DNA from: an uncultured Eubacterium sp.
GTDB taxonomy: Bacteria > Bacillota > Clostridia > Oscillospirales > Acutalibacteraceae
Assembly: GCA_905234995.1 (NCBI GenBank)
Contig: CAJOJV010000036.1
Span: forward strand, 1-32,384
Length of the DNA stretch: 32,384 nucleotides
Direction: 5' to 3'
Numbering within the stretch: position 1 is the stretch's first letter; every line of letters starts with the position of its first letter. Both the position numbers and the translations under genes were made by a program. Of this stretch, positions 15,984 to 22,441 are shown piece by piece. Under the pieces are notes generated by a model that saw nothing but the letters and a program-made list of their open reading frames with translations, searched no databases and was not told the DNA's origin.

Positions 15984-16742
15984 TTATCCCTTTTTAATTG
16001 ATAGTCTCAGCTTATCCGTAATCATTGCAATGAATTCGGAATTCGTGGGCTTGCCGCGCTGTGATGGAATCGTGTATCCGAAATAGGAGGAAAGCACGTC
16101 AACGTCACCCCTGTCCCATGCAACCTCAATTGCGTGGCGGATTGCCCTTTCAACCCTTGACGGGGTCGTGTTGTAAATCTTTGCAACGGTGGGGTACAGC
16201 AGCTTCGTAACGGAGTCCAGCATTTCCGGGTCGTCAACCGAAAGCTTGATTGCCGTGCGCAGGTACTGATAGCCCTTGATGTGCGCGGGCACGCCAATCT
16301 GACGCATAATATCGGATATCACAACGTCCATATCCGCCTGCACGTTCTGCGGCTTTCTGCTTTCCTGCTTCCAGACGGAAAGCCTTTCAATCCTCTTTGC
16401 AACGAGGGTTGATGAAACGGGCTTAATGAAATAGTAATCCGCGCCCGCGTCAATCAGTTGCTTTTCAAGCGAGGGCTTGTCAACCGCGGACATCACGAGC
16501 ACGAGAGGCTTTTCAACTGCCGATTCGGCAATGTGCTCCAGCACGTCGAACGCGTCGGCGCCGGGCATAAACACGTCGATAAGGATTACGTCAAATCTGC
16601 CCTCGTCAAGAGCGCAGATAATCTTCTCCCCGTCCTTCGGCTGCAGCACGGCTTCAAAGCCAAGCTGCTCAAGCTCCTTTTTGCAGCGCCTTCCGAAGCT
16701 TTCCGTTTCATCTGCAATTAATATTTTTGTTTTCTTTTCCAT
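15984..16742 (-). CDS. spo0A: Sporulation master regulator Spo0A
   Basis: 252 aa from ATG 16742 (AGGAG 8 nt upstream; a longer frame to 16784 has no ribosome binding site). N-terminal receiver with acidic pair Asp11-Glu12, phosphoacceptor Asp56 in ILIDVFMP, and Lys in FIKP. The C-terminal Spo0A DNA-binding domain is very conserved: [32 protein letters not shown] and [12 protein letters not shown]. Phosphorylated Spo0A dimers bind 0A boxes and start sporulation. The Asp56 numbering matches the family. No spoIVB lies upstream, unlike many Clostridia and Bacilli; instead two small coat-type genes are upstream, behind their own terminator. Confidence 0.97.
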   Translation of the reverse strand: MEKKTKILIADETESFGRRCKKELEQLGFEAVLQPKDGEKIICALDEGRFDVILIDVFMPGADAFDVLEHIAESAVEKPLVLVMSAVDKPSLEKQLIDAGADYYFIKPVSSTLVAKRIERLSVWKQESRKPQNVQADMDVVISDIMRQIGVPAHIKGYQYLRTAIKLSVDDPEMLDSVTKLLYPTVAKIYNTTPSRVERAIRHAIEVAWDRGDVDVLSSYFGYTIPSQRGKPTNSEFIAMITDKLRLSIKKG

Positions 16743-16774
16743 AATCAAAACTCCTTTATGTGTATTTTTTTCAC

Positions 16775-16803
16775 ATTTTAACACACATTGTGAACAATTG
16801 CAA
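16775..16803 (-). promoter_or_regulatory. Promoter of spo0A
   Basis: On the minus strand TTGCAA (16798-16803), 17 bp, TAAAAT (16775-16780). The spacer contains the inverted repeat ATTGT-GA-ACAAT (16787-16798), a possible operator. Confidence 0.55.
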
Positions 16804-16952
16804 TATATTTCTGTAACTTTTTTAAATTTTTGTAACTACATATATTTTTGTTATTCGCTGTAAAACCTTAAAATGTGCAGTAATAATGCGCGTTTTGATA
16901 TGTTTATACAAGGAATTATTGATTGTGACAAATTGTAATAACTAATGAAAAG

Positions 16953-16976
16953 GCAGGGGCAAATACCCCTGCTTTT
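16953..16976 (-). terminator. Terminator of the coat-protein pair
   Basis: GCAGGGG (16953-16959), loop CAAATA, CCCCTGC (16966-16972), with T runs on both sides. It ends the CotF-like transcript about 11 nt after its stop. Confidence 0.8.
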
Positions 16977-16986
16977 CGTGATTGCT

Positions 16987-17244
16987 TTAGCCCTGCGCGC
17001 TCATATTTGTGAATTTCTGCTTAAGGGTGTTCATCTTTGACTGGTCTGCCTGCTCGGTCTGATACCAGCCCTTTGCCTGCATTTTCTTATAAATATCGTC
17101 CTGCATACAAAGCGAATCGTTAAGCGCGGTTTTAAACGCCTGATTAACGTTCGGCGTGGGCGATTCAATCGTTCCGTGCATATATAAATCGCAAACGCCC
17201 TTTTCAAGCATTAAAATATCCTGCATTAAGTTTTTGTCGTCCAT
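16987..17244 (-). CDS. CotF-like spore coat protein
   Basis: 85 aa. Matches the coat F family: helical, with a DLYMHGTIESPTPNVNQAF segment and a C-terminal YKKMQAKGWYQTEQA stretch. Family members are small spore-coat or coat-associated proteins made in the mother cell. The ribosome binding site AAGGAG (about 17250-17255) overlaps the stop of the upstream 58-aa gene, so the two are translated as a unit. The neighbour downstream is spo0A. Confidence 0.85.
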   Translation of the reverse strand: MDDKNLMQDILMLEKGVCDLYMHGTIESPTPNVNQAFKTALNDSLCMQDDIYKKMQAKGWYQTEQADQSKMNTLKQKFTNMSAQG

Positions 17245-17253
17245 AGTTTCTCC

Positions 17254-17430
17254 TTATCCCAAAAGATTTAAAAAGCTGTTAAAGATTTCCTTGTGCTTGC
17301 CAGCCATCGTCTGAACGGAGCTTTTAAGCTCGCTGTCAGAAACGGTGCTGATAATTTCGTTGCACTTCGTCTGAAAATACTGCTCGTGGCCGAGCGCATC
17401 TTCAACGTACAACAGTTCTTTTGATGTCAT
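17254..17430 (-). CDS. Small coat-associated protein, 58 aa, partner of the CotF-like gene
   Basis: 58 aa, beginning MTSKELLYVEDALGHEQYFQ, with a perfect GGAGGTG 7 nt before the ATG. Entirely helical in character and amphipathic (ELKSSVQTMAGKHKEIFNSF). Similar short ALGHEQ proteins are found before CotF-family genes in Clostridia, as far as I recall. The stop lies within 10 nt of the next start. Too short to be found by routine ORF length limits. A structural role in the spore coat together with the CotF-like protein is inference from position. Confidence 0.8.
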   Translation of the reverse strand: MTSKELLYVEDALGHEQYFQTKCNEIISTVSDSELKSSVQTMAGKHKEIFNSFLNLLG

Positions 17431-17495
17431 TAATCGTCACCTCCGCATTACTATTCTGCGCGGGCTTTGGAAAAATATACATAATAAGTTATACG

Positions 17496-17776
17496 AATTG
17501 GGATTTGTCGGGGTGACTAATAACTTAACTGAACGAATGTAGGGAACGCCGACCTCGGCGTTCCGCTTAAATCAAACAACCCAATAGGCAACAAACCGTT
17601 TGCGGTTTGTTGAATGTATCTCGGCTACGCCTCGGTCAATTATCGGGCTCGCAGCGCGACGGGGTTATTCCCCCGCCGGGGGAAATGTCGCAAAGCGACA
17701 AAAGGGGTCATTAGTCGCCGCCCCCTACAATTGTATGTGTTTTGTTGTTCCTGAAACACCCCAACAAATCCCAATT
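17496..17776. mobile_element. Hairpin-rich 281-bp element with inverted ends
   Basis: The ends are AATTGGGATTTGTCGGGG (17496-17513) and its inverted partner (17759-17776), 17 of 18 matching. Inside: 28-base REP (17539-17566), hairpin CAACAAACCG/CGGTTTGTTG (17589-17612), CCCCCG/CGGGGG, GTCGC-AAA-GCGAC, and an inverted GTAGGG end (CCCTAC at 17723-17728). No ORF is convincing. It lies between the coat-protein pair and the Na+/Pi transporter terminator and occupies most of that 393-bp gap. Same family as 15697-15979 and 3586-3627. Confidence 0.7.
17539..17566 (+). repeat. 28-base REP, best-preserved copy
   Basis: Starts GTAGGGAACGCCGACCTCGG, ends CGTTCCGC. Stem GGAACGCCG / CGGCGTTCC with loop ACCT. 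GTAG directly 5' of a hairpin is the sequence recognised by RAYT proteins in Escherichia coli. Confidence 0.75.
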
Positions 17777-17789
17777 TACCAAACAAAAA

Positions 17790-17813
17790 AGGCTACCCCG
17801 AACGGGATAGCCT
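17790..17813 (-). terminator. Terminator of the Na+/Pi cotransporter gene
   Basis: On the minus strand AGGCTATCCCG, TT, CGGGGTAGCCT (11 bp with one G-T wobble), then TTTTTTG. It lies 11 nt after the stop codon. Confidence 0.9.
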
Positions 17814-17823
17814 GAAATATTTT

Positions 17824-19461
17824 CTATATTTGCCTGATAAGGTTTTTGTCCTTTCTTGCAGCCCAGGCGATGTTGTATGAATGGTCGCCCACTCTTTCAA
17901 GATCCTGCAGCAGCTTGGTGTATAACACGCCTGATGAAGTTGAGCACTCCTTTTTGCGAAGGCGCTCAACGTGGCTGTCCTGCGCCTGAATTGTCAGGTG
18001 GTCAATGCTGTCCTCCAGTGCGTGAAGCTCGTGCTCCTCGTCGGCGGAAAGGTGCATATTCGTAAATGCTCCGATGGAACGGTCAAGCAGCTCAAGCGCC
18101 TTTTCATAAATCGTCTGAAAGTCTTTAAGCGCAGCGTCTGAGAAAACCATATTGCCCTGCATCACAAGCTCGGTGCGCTCAAGTATATTAAGCGCATGGT
18201 CGCCTATTCTTTCAAGGTCCGTGATAACGTGGAATAATCGTCCAATGTATTCCGAATCCGCAGCCGGCAACGCGTGCGAGGTTACAGTTACCATAAAGTC
18301 TGAAATATGGTGGTTAAGCCAGTTTATAAGCTCCTCATTATCCCTGATTTCGCGCTCGCGCGAGGTGTCTTTTTTCAGGAAGCCCTCGCAGGCAATGACG
18401 ATGTTTTTGCGCGCAAGCAGCGCCATACGCTCAACCTCCTTGCTGATCTGCGGCACAAGGGCAAGCATATTTGAGTTGAGCTTGCGGTCAATATAAACAA
18501 AGCGCAGCTCTGTTTCGTGCTCCTTCGGCTGAATAATTCTTTCGGAAATTTTAACAATAACCTTAACAAACGGCAGCAGCACGAGCGCCGTAACAATCTT
18601 AAACACAATATGCCCTGCCGCAACCTGAACGGCGCCGTTGGTTGAAACGTTTTCAATCAGGCTGACAAACGGCGTGAACAGCGAAATCGGAACAAACAGC
18701 AGCATTCCCACGAAATCGAAGATGAAATATATCAGCGCTGCACGCTTTGCATTTGTTTTTGCGCCGATTGCAGAAAGAAACAGCGGCATTGCTGAGCCGA
18801 CGTTAACTCCGATAATCAGATGAATTGCAAGGCTCATCGGCATTAATCCGTTAAGCGCAAGCATCTGCAGAATACCGATTGCCGCGCTTGAGCTCTGCAG
18901 CACGGAGCACATTATAATACCTATAATAAGACCGAGAAAGGGATTATTTGTGCGCGTTATAAAGCTCTGGAAGCCGACGCTGGTTTTCAGCACGCCCATC
19001 GCATCGTCTCCGCTCATATACTTAAGCCCGAAAAACAGAATTCCGAAGCCGAGAATAATCTGCCCCGTGTATTTCCTTTGCTGCTTTTTGGAAAACAGCG
19101 CCATAACCGTGCCGATAAAAATGCATATCGGCGCAATGGCTGAAACGTCAAGCGCGATAAGAACGGAGGTAATCGTCGTGCCGATATTTGCGCCGATGAT
19201 AACGCCCGTCGCCTGCGCCAAATCCATTATGCCTGCGTTCAGGAAGCCCATCAGCATAACCGTCGTCGCGGAGCTGGATTGAATTACCATCGTCACAAGC
19301 ACGCCGAGGAAAAAGCCCTTGAAGCGGTTTCGGGTCAGCCGCTCAAGCAAATCCTTCATTTTATTACCCGCAACCTGGTTTATGGCTCGGCTCATATATT
19401 TCATACCGAAAAGGAAAAGCCCGAGCCCGCCAAGCAGGGAAATAATGTTTTGAACTGTCAT
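17824..19461 (-). CDS. Na+/phosphate cotransporter with C-terminal PhoU domain
   Basis: 545 aa. The N-terminal ~310 residues contain the two inverted Na/Pi-cotransporter repeats, each with the QSSSA motif (MVIQSSSATTVMLMGF and VLQSSSAAIGILQML), and about eight to ten hydrophobic segments. Residues about 340-530 form a helical PhoU-like domain with the repeated E/D-R-I-GDHALNI and ERVGDHSYNIA motifs that bind metal clusters. The family (NptA/YjbB type) moves phosphate with Na+; direction in bacteria can be export. AAGGAT precedes the ATG and a promoter lies at 19518-19546. The window has a second phosphate transporter (30402-31454) with a separate PhoU-like partner. Confidence 0.93.
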   Translation of the reverse strand: MTVQNIISLLGGLGLFLFGMKYMSRAINQVAGNKMKDLLERLTRNRFKGFFLGVLVTMVIQSSSATTVMLMGFLNAGIMDLAQATGVIIGANIGTTITSVLIALDVSAIAPICIFIGTVMALFSKKQQRKYTGQIILGFGILFFGLKYMSGDDAMGVLKTSVGFQSFITRTNNPFLGLIIGIIMCSVLQSSSAAIGILQMLALNGLMPMSLAIHLIIGVNVGSAMPLFLSAIGAKTNAKRAALIYFIFDFVGMLLFVPISLFTPFVSLIENVSTNGAVQVAAGHIVFKIVTALVLLPFVKVIVKISERIIQPKEHETELRFVYIDRKLNSNMLALVPQISKEVERMALLARKNIVIACEGFLKKDTSREREIRDNEELINWLNHHISDFMVTVTSHALPAADSEYIGRLFHVITDLERIGDHALNILERTELVMQGNMVFSDAALKDFQTIYEKALELLDRSIGAFTNMHLSADEEHELHALEDSIDHLTIQAQDSHVERLRKKECSTSSGVLYTKLLQDLERVGDHSYNIAWAARKDKNLIRQI

Positions 19462-19517
19462 ATTTTATAATCCTTAATTTTGATGCGGCAAAAAATTTTC
19501 CAACTTTCACCAAATAC

Positions 19518-19546
19518 ATAATATATTAAAAACGGGCAAATTGCAA
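19518..19546 (-). promoter_or_regulatory. Promoter of the Na+/Pi cotransporter gene
   Basis: On the minus strand TTGCAA (19541-19546), 17 bp, TATTAT (19518-19523). A divergent TATAAT for the plus-strand gene is next to it (19547-19552) but has no good -35. Confidence 0.55.
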
Positions 19547-19623
19547 TATAATTTCAATATTTTGTGTTTATTTCGGTTCAATCGGCAAACAATATTACCA
19601 AAGAGATTAAAGGAGTTGAGCTT

Positions 19624-20061
19624 ATGAGCGAAAGCGGGGATACCGTAAAGCTTCTGCGCGAATGTGACGCGGGGATTAAAATGGGCATATCGTCAATCAA
19701 CGAGGTGCTTGATAACGTGCATGACGATGAATTCAAAAGCAAGCTGATTGATTGCAGAAATCAGCACGAAAAGCTTGCCGATGAAATTGAGGATTTGCTT
19801 GAGGCGCACAGGGATGAGGGCAAAAGCCCCAATCCTATGATTAAGGGAATGAGCTGGATTAAAACGAACGTGAAGCTCGCCGCCGATAATTCGGATAAAA
19901 CCATTGCGGATTTGATGACGGACGGCGCAAATATGGGCGTTAAATCCCTTTCAAGGTATATTAATCAGTATCGCAGCGCCGATGATAAATCGCGCGATAT
20001 TTCAAACCGCTTAGTTGATATCGAAGCAAGGCTTTCAACCGATATGCGCCGATATTTATAA
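19624..20061 (+). CDS. Probable four-helix (ferritin-like/DUF2383-like) protein
   Basis: 145 aa from ATG 19624, which has AAAGGAG 8 nt upstream; the frame is open from 19564 but without a start signal. Highly charged and helical throughout, with segments that pack as a four-helix bundle: KLLRECDAGIKMGISSINEV, DDEFKSKLIDCRNQHEKLAD, NPMIKGMSWIKTNVKL and ADDKSRDISNRLVD. The layout (a short DAGIKMG helix, then a helix with C/RxxHEK) resembles DUF2383-type ferritin-like proteins, but metal ligands are not clear. It is divergent from the Na+/Pi transporter. Function unknown; the family call is tentative. Confidence 0.7.
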   Translation: MSESGDTVKLLRECDAGIKMGISSINEVLDNVHDDEFKSKLIDCRNQHEKLADEIEDLLEAHRDEGKSPNPMIKGMSWIKTNVKLAADNSDKTIADLMTDGANMGVKSLSRYINQYRSADDKSRDISNRLVDIEARLSTDMRRYL

Positions 20062-20081
20062 ATCGGAATATTCTGCTTAGT

Positions 20082-20113
20082 AAGGCTCGGAGCACTGCGG
20101 CGTTCCGAGCCTT
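20082..20113. terminator. Hairpin after the four-helix protein gene
   Basis: AAGGCTCGGA (20082-20091) and TCCGAGCCTT (20104-20113) around a 12-nt loop, 20 nt after the stop. There is no T run of length, so it may be a weak terminator or a repeat; the loop end GCGGCGTTCCG recalls the REP family. Confidence 0.55.
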
Positions 20114-20159
20114 GCAACTAAAGCTGACATAAAGGCTTTGAATTGTACGCTTTTGTTTA

Positions 20160-20188
20160 TTTACAAAAGTCCGCCTCTGTGCTACAAT
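20160..20188 (+). promoter_or_regulatory. Promoter of the acyltransferase-XRE operon
   Basis: TTTACA (20160-20165), 17 bp, TACAAT (20183-20188) with an extended -10 (TGCTACAAT). The -35 lies inside the hairpin CTTTTGT-TTATTT-ACAAAAG, a possible operator. Confidence 0.6.
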
Positions 20189-20221
20189 TTTGTTAATAAA
20201 AGTTGCAAAGGTGTGAAATAT

Positions 20222-21301
20222 ATGAGAAAGCCTTATATTGATAATCTCCGCTGGCTCACGATTGCGTGCGTCGTTGTTTTTCACGTAATATATATGTTCA
20301 ACGGCGAGGCGCAGGCGGGCGTTGTCGGTCCTTTCAGAGAGGTGCAGTATCAGGACGCGCTGCAATACATACTTTATCCGTGGATGATGATATTGCTTTT
20401 CATAGTTGCGGGGATGTGCTCGCGGTATTATCTTGAAAAGCACAGCATAGGGGAATTTGTAAAATCCCGCACGACGAAGCTGCTCGTGCCGTCAACAATC
20501 GGGCTTTTTGTTTTTCAGTGGCTTCAGGGCTATTTCAATATGCGGCTCAGCGGCGCGTTTGATAAATTTGAAGCGCCAAGGCTTCTGCTGTACCCGATTA
20601 TGGCAATTTCTGGCATCGGGGTTTTGTGGTTTATTCAGACGCTGTGGCTCTTTTCAATGCTGCTTGCCTTCATCAGAAAGTTTGAAAGGGGCAGGTTTTA
20701 TGCCTTTTGCGGCAGGGCAAATATAATTGCGGTTATTGCGTTAGTGCTGCCCGTTTACGGGGCAAGCTTTATTCTTAACACTCCCGTGATTGTGGCTTAC
20801 CGTTTCGGTATTTACGGATTAACCTTCTTCCTCGGCTATTTCGTTTTTGCGCACGAGGAGGTTATTGAGCGTATAAGCAAGTGGCGCCTTCCGCTTTTTG
20901 CAGCTGCGGCGGTGCTTGCCGGGCTTTATCTTTACACGCATTTCGGCGATAACTATGCAGAAAATCCAACGTTCAACAGTATTCCCGCCATCGCCTATGC
21001 GTGGGCTGCGTGCCTTGCAATTCTCGGCGGTGCATATAAATGGCTCAACAGGCAGACGGCAACAGACGCATTTATGGCAAAGCGCAGCTTCGGGCTTTAT
21101 GTTTTTCACTATCTGCCGCTTTCGGCTGGCGCATATCTGCTCACAAAATATACGGCGCTGCCCCCGCTTCCGATTTATATAACCGTGCTTTTCTGCGGCT
21201 TTGCGGGCGGGCTTGCCCTCAATGAAATTATTTCCCGAATACCCTTCGTCAGATGGGCGGTGCTCGGAATAAAGAAGGAGAAAACCGATGTTCAGCAGTA
21301 A
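20222..21301 (+). CDS. Membrane acyltransferase of the acyltransferase-3 family
   Basis: 359 aa from ATG 20222 (AAAGGTGTG upstream). About ten hydrophobic segments and the family start DNLRWLTIACVVVFHVIYM with the conserved Arg and His. Members O-acetylate or otherwise acylate cell-surface glycans, taking the acyl group across the membrane. The WMMILLFIVAGMCSRYYL and YVFHYLPLSAG segments are typical. The target is not predictable here. Its last 14 nt overlap the next gene, an XRE-AbrB regulator, so both are translated from one message. Confidence 0.88.
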   Translation: MRKPYIDNLRWLTIACVVVFHVIYMFNGEAQAGVVGPFREVQYQDALQYILYPWMMILLFIVAGMCSRYYLEKHSIGEFVKSRTTKLLVPSTIGLFVFQWLQGYFNMRLSGAFDKFEAPRLLLYPIMAISGIGVLWFIQTLWLFSMLLAFIRKFERGRFYAFCGRANIIAVIALVLPVYGASFILNTPVIVAYRFGIYGLTFFLGYFVFAHEEVIERISKWRLPLFAAAAVLAGLYLYTHFGDNYAENPTFNSIPAIAYAWAACLAILGGAYKWLNRQTATDAFMAKRSFGLYVFHYLPLSAGAYLLTKYTALPPLPIYITVLFCGFAGGLALNEIISRIPFVRWAVLGIKKEKTDVQQ

Positions 21302-21713
21302 TCTTTATAATCTGAGGAAGCTAAATAATATGACGCAGGAGGAGCTTGCGGAAAGGCTTGAGGTTTCAAGGCAGGCGATTGCAAAATGGGAAAGCGGCGA
21401 AACCGTGCCTGACCTTGAAAAATGCAGGCTGCTTGCAGAGGTTTTCGGAGTCAGTCTTGATGATTTGGCGAATTTCAACGCAGAGGAAAATATGGGGCTG
21501 AGCGTTCCCCCGAAAGGAAAGCATCTTTTCGGCATCGTTAAGGTGGGCGAAAAGGGGCAGATTGTTATTCCCGCAAGGGCAAGGAAAACCTTTGAAATCA
21601 AATCCGGCGATTCGCTTGTGGTGCTCGGCGATGAGGCGCAGGGAATAGCGCTGATTAAAAGCAGGGATTTTCTGGCGCTCGCCGATTTAATCAGAAAGGG
21701 CGGGCAGAACTGA
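21288..21713 (+). CDS. XRE-type regulator fused to an AbrB/SpoVT DNA-binding domain
   Basis: 141 aa with AAGGAG 8 nt before the ATG. Residues about 5-62 form a Cro/CI helix-turn-helix (MTQEELAERLEVSRQAIAKW, the pattern of the metabolic-regulator subgroup). Residues about 80-125 are an AbrB-like swapped-hairpin barrel (VKVGEKGQIVIPARARKTFE, SGDSLVVLGDE). Two different DNA-binding folds in one small protein suggest binding of a composite operator, probably as a dimer or higher oligomer. It overlaps the acyltransferase gene and may regulate its own operon; the -35 hairpin at 20149-20169 is a candidate site. Confidence 0.9.
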   Translation: MFSSNLYNLRKLNNMTQEELAERLEVSRQAIAKWESGETVPDLEKCRLLAEVFGVSLDDLANFNAEENMGLSVPPKGKHLFGIVKVGEKGQIVIPARARKTFEIKSGDSLVVLGDEAQGIALIKSRDFLALADLIRKGGQN

Positions 21714-21736
21714 AATTTAAACAGCTTAAAATAAAA

Positions 21737-21762
21737 ACGGAACGCCGTGCTCGGCGTTCCGT
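21737..21762. terminator. Bidirectional terminator built on the REP stem
   Basis: ACGGAACGCCG (21737-21747), loop TGCT, CGGCGTTCCGT (21752-21762), between convergent genes. The inner stem GGAACGCCG/CGGCGTTCC is identical to that of the REP at 17539-17566, with a different loop (TGCT for ACCT). Confidence 0.8.
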
Positions 21763-22344
21763 TTAACTGTATTTTTCAATAATTTCCAGTGCGATTTCCT
21801 TTTTGGAAATGCAGCGGTCCATCGCTTCCTTTTCAAGATAGCGGTGCGCTTCGGGTTCAAGCAGCTCCTCGTTGCTGATAAGCAGCCATTTTGCCTTGTT
21901 AACAAGGCGGATTTCCTCCATTTTATCCTCCATTTTGGTGGATTTCTTTTCGGTTTTCAGCAGCCTGATTTTTGCCGCAGCCATCCAGCGAAGCGCCGTT
22001 TCCATTGCCTGATGGCTCATCGGCTTCGGCAGGGTGAAAACGCCGTAGGAGCAAACCTTATCGTAAACGTCGGCGTGAATTTCGTTAGGCGATAAAATGA
22101 GAACGAGCGATTTTTTACTGCTGCAATCAATTGCAAAGCGCACTCCCAAATCATCGTTCAGCGGCGCATTGATAACGATGAAATCAAAATCCCTTTCCGC
22201 TGCGGCACGCTTTGCAGAGCCTATGCTGCCTGCGTAAATAATCGGCTGGCAACCGAATTTCGGGAGCATTGCCGCCATTGCGCTTTTGAAATTTTCGGCA
22301 GAGGATACCACAAGCACGCTGAACGCCTGCTCTTTTAGCGACAT
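21763..22344 (-). CDS. ANTAR-domain RNA-binding antiterminator with a pseudo-receiver (NitR-like)
   Basis: 193 aa, GGAGGGAG 6 nt before the ATG. Residues 8-120 have the receiver fold, but the acidic pair is replaced by Ser14-Ser15 and the phosphoacceptor by Asn59 (FIVINAPL); Lys107 in LPKP remains. So it cannot be phosphorylated in the usual way. Residues about 145-190 form the ANTAR three-helix domain (LVNKAKWLLISNEELLEPEA, then YLEKEAMDRCISKKEIALEI). ANTAR proteins bind paired stem-loops with six-base loops and prevent terminator formation. The gene follows glnA on the same strand. A similar regulator next to glnA, NitR, is known in Clostridium. Its likely targets are the hairpins at 23737-23754, 23846-23863 and 23906-23921. 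Confidence 0.9.
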   Translation of the reverse strand: MSLKEQAFSVLVVSSAENFKSAMAAMLPKFGCQPIIYAGSIGSAKRAAAERDFDFIVINAPLNDDLGVRFAIDCSSKKSLVLILSPNEIHADVYDKVCSYGVFTLPKPMSHQAMETALRWMAAAKIRLLKTEKKSTKMEDKMEEIRLVNKAKWLLISNEELLEPEAHRYLEKEAMDRCISKKEIALEIIEKYS

Positions 22345-22383
22345 TTTGCTCCCTCCTTTTTAAAAAATCATTAAACCTATTAG

Positions 22384-22434
22384 CCTTCCCCCCTCAGGAG
22401 AAGGCGGCAGCCGTAAGGCTGACGGCTGAGGGGA
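22384..22434. repeat. REP-like nested palindrome between glnA and the ANTAR gene
   Basis: On the minus strand CCCCTCAG pairs with CTGAGGGG around an inner hairpin CAGCCGT-CAGCCTT-ACGGCTG; GGGGTAATCCCC lies at its edge (22430-22441). Without a T run, it is probably a dispersed repeat. It can separate the glnA and regulator parts of one message. Confidence 0.6.
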
Positions 22435-22441
22435 TTACCCC

